Positions 56,844 to 64,000 of a stretch of DNA of 64,000 nt are shown piece by piece. Location of the stretch: positions 7,212,501 through 7,276,500 of the forward strand of contig OX326959.1 of NCBI GenBank assembly GCA_946800325.1, in the 5' to 3' direction. This DNA comes from Luzula sylvatica (lineage: Eukaryota; Streptophyta; Magnoliopsida; Poales; Juncaceae). The notes below the pieces were generated by a model. That model worked only from the letters and a program-made list of their open reading frames with translations. It was not told the DNA's origin and did no database searches. Positions within the stretch are counted from its first letter, which is position 1, and the number at the start of each line of letters is the position of its first letter. The position numbers and the translations under genes are program-made.

Positions 56844-58014
56844 CAATGTTTTGAATTGCGATATTGTGGTCCGTTACTTTCGGGCCTTTTTTTTTTGTAG
56901 CGGATTGCGATTGCGGACGCAATTGCGGCACTATCATCTTATTTCGGAGAGTCGTTGCGATATTAAATTACGTAATAATAATAGTGTGTTTAAATATATT
57001 TTTCACAATATTTTTTTTGTCACCGTTAATATTATAAAAGTTTATTTATAATTCTCTTCTAAACATAATAAAAAAAGTTGATTGTCTGTGGGAACTTTCA
57101 GTGTACAAAAAAATTAAACATAAAATTTTCATTCATATGACAATTCGGGACAGGGACATTTTTCAGAGGCATTTGACATTTTTTTACAAGAAACTTAATT
57201 AAATAACAATAATTTGAAATTTCTTACTTAGTTAAATGTCGAATAACAATAACAATACCTTACTTAAGTAATAACAGTTTATTGGTCATAATTAAAATAC
57301 GCAAAAGTTGATTGTCCATAATTAAAACATGATATTTCAAAATAACAATAACAACGAGTTAGTAGGGTCACGCGATAAGCATACTCCCATGCGGGATTTT
57401 TGGATTTGGATTTTGTTGTAGAATTTTTCGTCGAAATCCTAAAAATATCAAAACAATATAACTCAAATTTGAAATCGAAACATCAATGAAATACAACGAA
57501 AATTATGAAATTCATACATTTATTGATGAAATTGACACATTTTAGAAGTTATATATGTTATGACCGTATTTTATCAAATATTTTGATGATAAAACAAATA
57601 ATAAATAATAAATAATCACAAAATCATGCTATAATCTTTATATTAAATAATTCTTGATGAAATTACTTTAACGTGTGTTTTGTGTTTAATTCTGGATAAA
57701 AGGCAAAATTTTCCAAATTCACGCCCATGGTTACGTTCCTCTCGTCGAGACAAGCAATTTCGATATAAAATTCATGTCATTTGGCGGAAGGATGAGAAAG
57801 TTACAAGAATTTTAATATAACGGGTCACAAAACATATTCAAACCAACCCAATAACCTCAATTAACAGCCGCAATTAGTTCAATTTTACCGCAATTTGTTA
57901 GAAATATCGCTGTAATTTTCGCAATTTTCCAAAAACGCTATCTTTCGTAATAAATGATTGCGATTTTAAATTGCATGCCGCAATTTCTGCAATTGCGCCG
58001 CAATTTAAAACACT
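56844..58014. mobile_element. hAT-like non-autonomous element
   Basis: Ends CAATGTTTTGAATTGCG and CGCAATTTAAAACACTA are inverted. Beside them are several GCAATTGCGG-type motifs in opposite orientations (56900-56960 and 57845-58000). Flanking TAGTTTTTT and TAGTGTTTT may be a decayed target duplication. No transposase frame. Confidence 0.6.
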
Positions 58015-58369
58015 AGTGTTTTAATTATAACTTGAGATTTTTTTAATTATAACATGAGAATTATTAAAGGAAAAATCTCAATATTTCACAAAAAAAACTC
58101 AAGTGTGTATTACTAGAGATTATTGCTCGATCTTCTTCGGCTAAAAATACACAAATAATATGTTTCTTTATTTTATCTTTATTGACTCGGAATTGTTTAT
58201 TAGGAACTCCGTTAATTTATATTTTAGATATTGTATAATCTTAAATTTCATAAATCATTGGTTGAACTATTTTGATAAGAATTATATATTTGTTTATTTA
58301 TTGATGCATTCTCATTTTTATAATCTGTCTAAAATATCACATCATTCTAATTTATTTTTAATCATATGT

Positions 58370-58932
58370 TTATGTGGTAATGCAAATAAAGATAGAACTT
58401 TTTTGTACGGTACCCAAGCCATTTTCTAGAGGTAGCATTCTGCGACGGGCCGTCGGTAATATACCAATGATATGTTAACATGTAATGGCGCTATCTGCTA
58501 CGGGCGGTAGGTGATTGGTTCTTCTGCGACGGGCCGTCGGTAATACTTAGAACACTCGACTTTTCAAAAGTCGACAGGTTTAGCAGGGTTAACACGTTAA
58601 TTATGAATCAACAAAGTCGAGAGTGTTAGTTTCCAAATTTCGAAACTAAGCTGGCTATTTCGGGTATTCCGAACTTACTCTCGTCTGCATATCAAAATCT
58701 CCCAAAAAAAATTACTAAATTTATTTGGAAGATTTAGAATATTAATATCGTGGCTAGCTAGCAGATTACAAACCCGCAAGTGTATTGATGACAGTGACAT
58801 GAATATATGGATATATGTTAAAGAGTCATGATATACATTTCTTAAAATTCATTAGAATGGTTAATGTGTTAGCAACGAATTAAATAATAGTGATAAATCA
58901 AGATTATTTAATTTTTGTCATCTTATATAAAA
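58370..58932. repeat. Patchwork of sequences found elsewhere in the window
   Basis: In order: about 30 bases matching 41065-41098, about 36 bases matching HIT4-like exon 6 (near 34091-34125) in rearranged order, two units of a GCGACGGGCCGTCGGTAATA motif like that at 26700-26950, unrelated sequence, about 85 bases matching the MOT1-like 3' flank (46365-46456), and about 130 bases matching 47305-47440. Confidence 0.8.
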
Positions 58933-60001
58933 GGGGAATTCTTCAAAACCCCCCCAACTTTTCTGAAAATTCTGAAAAAACCCACTCTACTTTTAGAAAA
59001 CCCCCTATCTTTTTTAGATTCCCTCAAAAATCCCCTATATTTTTTGCTTCTTCAAAAACCCCCTAACTTTTTTAGATTCTCTCAAAACCCCCCTATCTTT
59101 GTATTATGTTTTTAAAAAAATAACCATTATACCCTTTAGTTTTATTTTTTAAATTTCTATAATTTAATAAATAATGAATATATATTAAACTATTATAAAA
59201 AAATTAAAAATAAATAATACATGATATTATAATATTATAATAAATAAAATATAGTATTAAAATATTATAATAAATAATATATTGATATTAAAATATCATT
59301 TTCAACAATTATTATAATATTTTAATATCAATATATTATTTATTATAATAATTTAATATCTATGTATTATTTATTATAATATTTTAATATGCATTATTTA
59401 TTTTTTATAATTTTATTGATATTAAAATATCAATAAAAATGTTATAATAATATAATATCATGCATTATTTATTTTTTATAATTTTATTGATATTAAAATA
59501 TCAATAAAAATGTTATAATAATTTAATATCATATATTATTTATTGATATTAAAATATTATAATAAATAATACATATATATTAAATTATTATAATAAATAA
59601 TATATTGATATTAAAATATTATAATAATTGTTGAAAATGATATTTTAATATCAATATATTATTTATTATAATATTTTAATACTATATATTATTTATTATA
59701 ATATTATAATATCGTGTATTATTTATTTTTAATTTTTTTATAATAGTTTAATATATATTCATTATTTATTAAATTATAGAAATTTAAAAAATAAAACTAA
59801 AGGGTATAATGGTTATTTTTTAAAAAACATAATAAAAAGATAGGGGGTCTTTGAGAGAATCTAAAAAAGTTAGGGGGTATTTGAAGAAGCAAAAAATATA
59901 GGGAGTTTTTAAGAAAATCTAAAAAAAATAGGGAGTTTTCTAAAAGTAGAAGGGTTTTTCAGAATTTTCAAAAAAATTGGGGGTTTTTTGAAGAATTCCC
60001 C
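58933..60001. mobile_element. 1,069-bp hairpin (fold-back) element
   Basis: The two halves are almost complete reverse complements, so the whole element folds on itself. The ends are GGGGAATTCTTCAAA and its complement. The 9-bp TATATAAAA flanks both sides (58924-58932 and 60002-60010). The outer 190 bases of each arm hold repeated CCCCCTATCTTTTTTAGATT-like units. The inner arms are AT-rich with many TATTATAATAT motifs. The uninterrupted target is visible in the related repeat near 47430. A 9-bp duplication points to Mutator-type mobilisation. No coding sequence. Confidence 0.93.
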
Positions 60002-60401
60002 TATATAAAAAAATAGAAAGAAAAAAAAAAGAGGGACCTGGTCCGATGGGCATGGGACCCTATCACATTGCACATTTTCGATCTCATCAAGATAAATTTT
60101 GATGAGATATAATTTAACAGAAAATTAACTATTAACTTCTGTTTGTATACTCTCCGTTAGTAAAAAAAAGGAAGGAAAATCTTCTCCTTCCTCCTTCACG
60201 TGAAACAATGGAAATTTATGGGTCCATCAATACAGAGGTGGGATACCGAAAGTATTTCAAGACATGGAGAGATTACCTTCTTCCTCCTGGTTTCTCTCGC
60301 ACTTCATCCTATTCTCTGCTATTAGTTGTTTCGATTGCTCTCACTTTACCTTTCTTTTCTCCTCAATTTTCTCAGCCCGTTAATTCTTCTCACCGGCGAC
60401 G

Positions 60402-61771
60402 ATGTCGAGAAATGGCACTGACATGGACTCTTCTTCATCGGCTTTGTCACCCAATCCTATTTTCATAAATGATGAACATGTCCCCCTTTCATCTTCTTCC
60501 AATGATCCTCCTGGCTTTGGTATGTAAAGTGTTCGATGAAATGTCTCTAAACAATTATGACTTTTATAAGTATTTTCTTGAACAAACTTGTATCATTGAT
60601 TAAATTAATTGTGAACAAATTTTGGTACCTACATATATGCACATAATTTTTTTTTTAATTAGATTGATGATCAAACTTTGGGCCAGAATATAGACAGGTT
60701 TGCGCCTATAGTAGATATTATTCCTGGTATCAAATTTTGATCCTGGTATTATTTTTTTACGTGCCTACAATAGATACCAGATTAAGTTTGTGTTTCAAAA
60801 TAATATAATGCACAATGTTACAGAAATCGCAAAGCGCTAGTCGGGCGGACGGACACCGTCTAGCGTCTAGAGGGATTAATCTGGAATTAATCGGAAATTA
60901 ATTGATTCTAGGCGAATTTGTAATTTTACATACTTTTTGTCATATTTTTTAATTTCTGCATATTATAACATATTATAATTTATGCTACAAATTTTTATAC
61001 TAAAAATAATGTATATGAATTTTATTTTAGACAACATCTAAACAAATCATAACATGAAATCTACAACATAACGTTAACACAAATCCAAATAAACCATAAA
61101 ATAAAGTTACTGACATATCAACACATTCTAACTGATATCATAATATTTTCCATCCTCCTAGAACGGGATGTGGGCCTAAAAATGCACAAAGAAAAATAAA
61201 TTAAACATTAAAAAAAAGTGGCTTGTAGATCTAAAAAAATAAAAGTGAAAAAAAAACATAAATTTAAGTGGGCTGTGCCGAGACGGAATTATTCGGTATT
61301 TAGGCGGGCTTTGACAAAATTCAGCCTAGACCGAAACTAATCGGGCAAACCTGGACGTTTGGACAACGCCTAGCACCTAGGCCGCCGCCTAGGACCGCCT
61401 AGATTAATTTTTACAACAATGATAATGCATTTTGAAGAATTGTAAACAATCTAATACTATGAATTCAACAAATTAAATTTAATTTCTTGTAACGTCTGAT
61501 TAAATTAATTGGGTCAGTATATAGTTAGAAATTAGATTTGAATATTCAAACTTATGTGGTATGTACTGTATGTATGTAAAAAAATGATTTGCAAAGTTTG
61601 GTACGGCTAGTGTTGTATCATTTTTAATAAGACGAGTTATATTAATTTTATTTTATTTCATTTACAGAAAAATGCGAAATTAATGTGACAAATTCAAAGA
61701 AACTCGAGTTCAAAGAACATAATATTGGCTTGAAATTTTCTACTACGGATGTGGTTTATGGATTTTTATAA
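60402..61771 (+). pseudogene. Start of a FAR1-related gene, broken
   Basis: Exon 1 (60402-60519) encodes MSRNGTDMDSSSSALS... and ends at a GTATGT donor. Exon 2 begins after TTTACAG at 61668, in phase, and reads EKCEINVTNSKKLEFKEHNI then GLKFSTTDVVYGF. That is the beginning of a FAR1 domain ('G..F.T.D.AY.FY..YA'). A TAA follows at 61769, but shifting one base restores YNNYV, so a single inserted T broke the frame. The rest of the FAR1 protein is absent before the LINE at 62165. The 1.1-kb intron holds a hAT element (60813-61421). It could be a host FRS gene or a degraded FAR1-type transposase. Confidence 0.6.
60813..61421. mobile_element. hAT-type non-autonomous element
   Basis: Ends CAATGTTACAGAAATC and ATTTTTACAACAATG are inverted. 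The 8-bp ATAATGCA flanks it perfectly (60805-60812 and 61422-61429). GC-rich clusters of CGCCTAG-type motifs lie near both ends. No transposase frame in 609 bases. Confidence 0.92.
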
Positions 61772-61854
61772 CAATTATGTGTTATCTCATTATATTCTGC
61801 ATGTAATAATGTGTTTAACATCGCTACTTACTTATTTTTGTTGATATGATGTCA

Positions 61855-62060
61855 TTACTAAAAAAAACGCACATGAACAATACATACAAATTACATAATC
61901 TGTGCAAACAAAATAATATAAACAATACATATAAATTACAAAAACAAAATCATATAAACAAAATCAAATAAACAATACATACAAACAATGCATCGTTGGT
62001 ACATAAAAAATAAATAGAATCAATAAAATCATATAAACAATAAACAAAAACAAAAACATA
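61855..62060. repeat. A-rich minisatellite
   Basis: Units like ATAAACAATACATACAAA and AAAATCATATAAACAA recur irregularly about eight times, just before the LINE. Confidence 0.7.
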
Positions 62061-62164
62061 TAGAATCAAATATTGTGTGTAATCCACTTTTCTCTATACA
62101 TTTCTTCCCAACACAAAATTCTCTACTTCAATTATATATGTCAAACTATAAAAACCAAATTAAA

Positions 62165-62402
62165 AGGTCAAAATGAGAGAAGTGGACCTTATACTAATAA
62201 TAATTTTACACAAGAATTTAGAGAATTATCAAGTGATTTAAATTTAATAGATTTACCATTAAAAGGTCAAAATTTTACCTGGAAAAATTCTTTAGCTAAA
62301 GCAAGACTTGACATAATCCTTTTGAATAAAAAATGGCTCATAGATTTTCCTAATTCACAACAAACAACAAGAATTAATACTTGCTCATATTCCAATATTA
62401 TA
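62165..62402 (+). pseudogene. LINE endonuclease domain, C-terminal part
   Basis: Reads FTQEFRELSSDLNLIDLPLK, GQNFTWKNSLAKARLDIILL and NKKWLIDFPNSQQTTRI, the last third of an endonuclease (GDFN-side to the final strand). The final SDH-type motif is decayed: the frame must shift near 62370 to continue as ILAHIPILYEANTKYPIFNG. The catalytic N-terminal residues are missing. Confidence 0.82.
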
Positions 62403-64000
62403 TGAAGCTAATACTAAATATCCAATTTTTAATGGATTTAGATTTGAACAAAAATGGCTACATATGCCAGAATCTAAGGAAATTATAGAGTCACATATAA
62501 AAAGTTATAAATGCTCTTCAATGGAAAATTTACAAAAAAAATATTTACAGTTAAGTAAAATTCTTAAGGACTGGAATAAAAATGTTCATCAAAAATATAA
62601 TATTCAAATTGAAAACTGTAAAAAAATAATCCAATGGGCTGATAAAATTGAAGATATCAGGGAGTTAACAAATATAGAAAAATGGGTAAAAATTAAAGCT
62701 AAATTAAGATTTGAAAATATAAATTCTTTAAATAAAATTTATTGGAAACAAAGGTCAAAATTTAATTGTTTTAAAAATGGAAATGCAAATACTAAATTTT
62801 TTCACTTACATGCATGTATAAAAAAATCTGGTTCTATGATTGCAATTTTAAAAGATAAAAATGGAATTGAGGTTAAAGATCATGGAGATGAATCAAAACT
62901 TATTTTCTCATTTTATAGGGACCTTATAGGAAAATAAATTATTTATAAAAATATATATGGGAAAATTAATCTATCTAAATTATATCAGGATGAAAATATA
63001 GATCTATCTCTACTGGAAAATAGTTTTCAAATGGAAGAATTAAATATTGTTATAAAAAATTGGAAATCTGATAAAAGTCCTGGACCAGATGGATATATAG
63101 GGGAATTTTTCAAAAAATTCTGGAATATTTTAAAGGATGAAATTTTAGATTTATTTAACAAAGAGGCACACAATGGATTATCACATTTTAATACTTCTTA
63201 TATTACTTTAATCCCTAAAAAAGATAATGCCATTGAACCAAAGGATTTTAGGCCTATAAGTTTAGTTTCTAGTATTCAAAGAATATTTTCAAAAAATTTA
63301 GCTAACAAACTAGATAATTATATAGATAAAATGATATCAAAAAACCAACTTGGATTTTTAAAAAACAGAAATATAGCTGAAAATTATGTCTATGCCAGAG
63401 AAGTTATATGCTTAGCAAAAAGACATAAAACCCCCTTAATAGTTTTAAAATTAGATATTCACAAAGCTTTTGATATTGTTTCATGGGAATTCTTATTAAA
63501 AATATTAAAATCAAGAGGGTTTGGAGAAAATTATATTAATTGGGTAAAAAATTCAGTGCTTAAAGGTTCTGCAAGAGTGATATTAAATGGAAATCCAGGG
63601 AAATTCATATATTTAAAAAGGGATTTGAGGCAAGGTGACCCATTATCTACATTTTTATTCCTATTGGTTATGGATGTTTTATCAAAGATATTAGAAAATT
63701 TGAGTGATAAAGGATACATAATTAAACCATTTCAAAATATTTATACTAGTCCATTTTATGCTGATGATTCAATATTATTTTTAAACCCTAATATTAATAA
63801 TATACATAGAATTCATTATATTTTAAATCTATTTGGAGAAGAGTCAGGCTTAAAAATAAATTTTCAAAAATCAGAAATAATTGGGATGAATATTGAAGAG
63901 AATATTATGTCAGAAATCTCAAACATACTAAATTGTCCAATGTGGAAATTTCCAATAAATTATTCAGGTCTACCACTTCATTATAAAAAACCTACTAAAG
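62372..64000 (+). CDS. LINE reverse transcriptase, partial
   Basis: One frame is open from about 62372 to the window's end apart from a TAA at 62936-62938 (after FYRDLIGK). It contains the linker with a Lys-rich helix region, KSDKSPGPDGYIGEFFKKFW, ITLIPKKDN, FRPISLVSSIQ, LKLDIHKAFD, LRQGDPLS and the catalytic FYADDS at about 63757-63774, then LFGEESGLKINFQKSE. The only lesion in this long frame is the single stop, so decay is slight. The 3' part is outside the window. Confidence 0.88.

Larger units (their letters stand above)
62165..64000 (+). mobile_element. AT-rich LINE, 5'-truncated ORF2, runs off the window
   Basis: The coding text starts inside the endonuclease domain (NERSGPYTNNNF...) and continues through reverse transcriptase to the window's last base. 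No ORF1 is present. Base composition is far more AT-rich than that of the LINE at 17228-23438 (many AAA, ATT and TTA codons), so this is a separate family. Confidence 0.88.

Noticed and set aside
58915..59115. 66-codon plus frame with Pro/Lys/Asn repeats
   Set aside because: It is the translation of the repeated C-rich unit in the hairpin element's arm. The same unit lies inverted at the other end.

Overview
This window is nuclear DNA of a flowering plant, most likely a eudicot. It is AT-rich, its genes carry short introns with GT..AG borders, and two gene families can be recognised with fair confidence: a MOT1-type molybdate transporter and HEAT INTOLERANT 4 (HIT4)-like proteins. Well over half of the sequence with a recognisable origin is transposon-derived: Mutator-like elements, a Helitron, LINEs, hAT elements, MITEs and CACTA or copia scraps. 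I cannot name the species.

Layout. 0.66-4.3 kb: a FAR1-type Mutator element with 262-bp terminal inverted repeats and an apparently intact transposase gene, sitting in a TA microsatellite. 6.5-7.6 kb: a decayed LINE fragment (minus). 7.6-15.3 kb: an element with long (about 1 kb) inverted arms enclosing a fragment of an RGLG/copine-type ubiquitin ligase gene; a 3.9-kb Helitron (8053-11945) has inserted into its left arm. 15.8-16.9 kb: a small MITE and a GC-richer fold-back element. 17.2-23.4 kb: a nearly complete LINE (minus) bounded by a perfect 15-bp target duplication. 24.9-27.4 kb: an F-box/LRR exon remnant, a copia scrap, a CACTA-like end and AT-rich repeats.

27.9-38.6 kb holds three tandem minus-strand HIT4-like genes, A, B and C, each with 14 exons. 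A and B read open throughout. C carries two frameshifts. B is a hybrid: its exons 1-4 match A and its exons 4-14 match C, as expected from one unequal crossover. A deletion derivative of a MuDR-type Mutator element (30729-32582) lies between A and B, and the matching place upstream of B is empty. A two-exon gene for a 64-residue membrane protein (38931-39224, plus) faces copy C head to head.

40-44 kb is intergenic sequence with several well-bounded MITEs. The three-exon MOT1-like gene is at 44325-46108 (plus). 46.4-60 kb is a patchwork: a captured SMI1/KNR4-like gene fragment, two diverged copies of a 650-bp repeat, a 2.4-kb inverted-repeat element, a possible kinase scrap, CACTA-like and hAT-like elements, and a 1,069-bp near-perfect hairpin element with a 9-bp target duplication. 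60.4-61.8 kb is a broken FAR1-related gene start with a hAT element in its intron. 62.2 kb to the end is the 5' part of a second, very AT-rich LINE (plus), cut by the window edge.

The likely working host genes are MOT1-like, HIT4-like A (and probably B) and the small membrane protein. I found no tRNA or rRNA gene.
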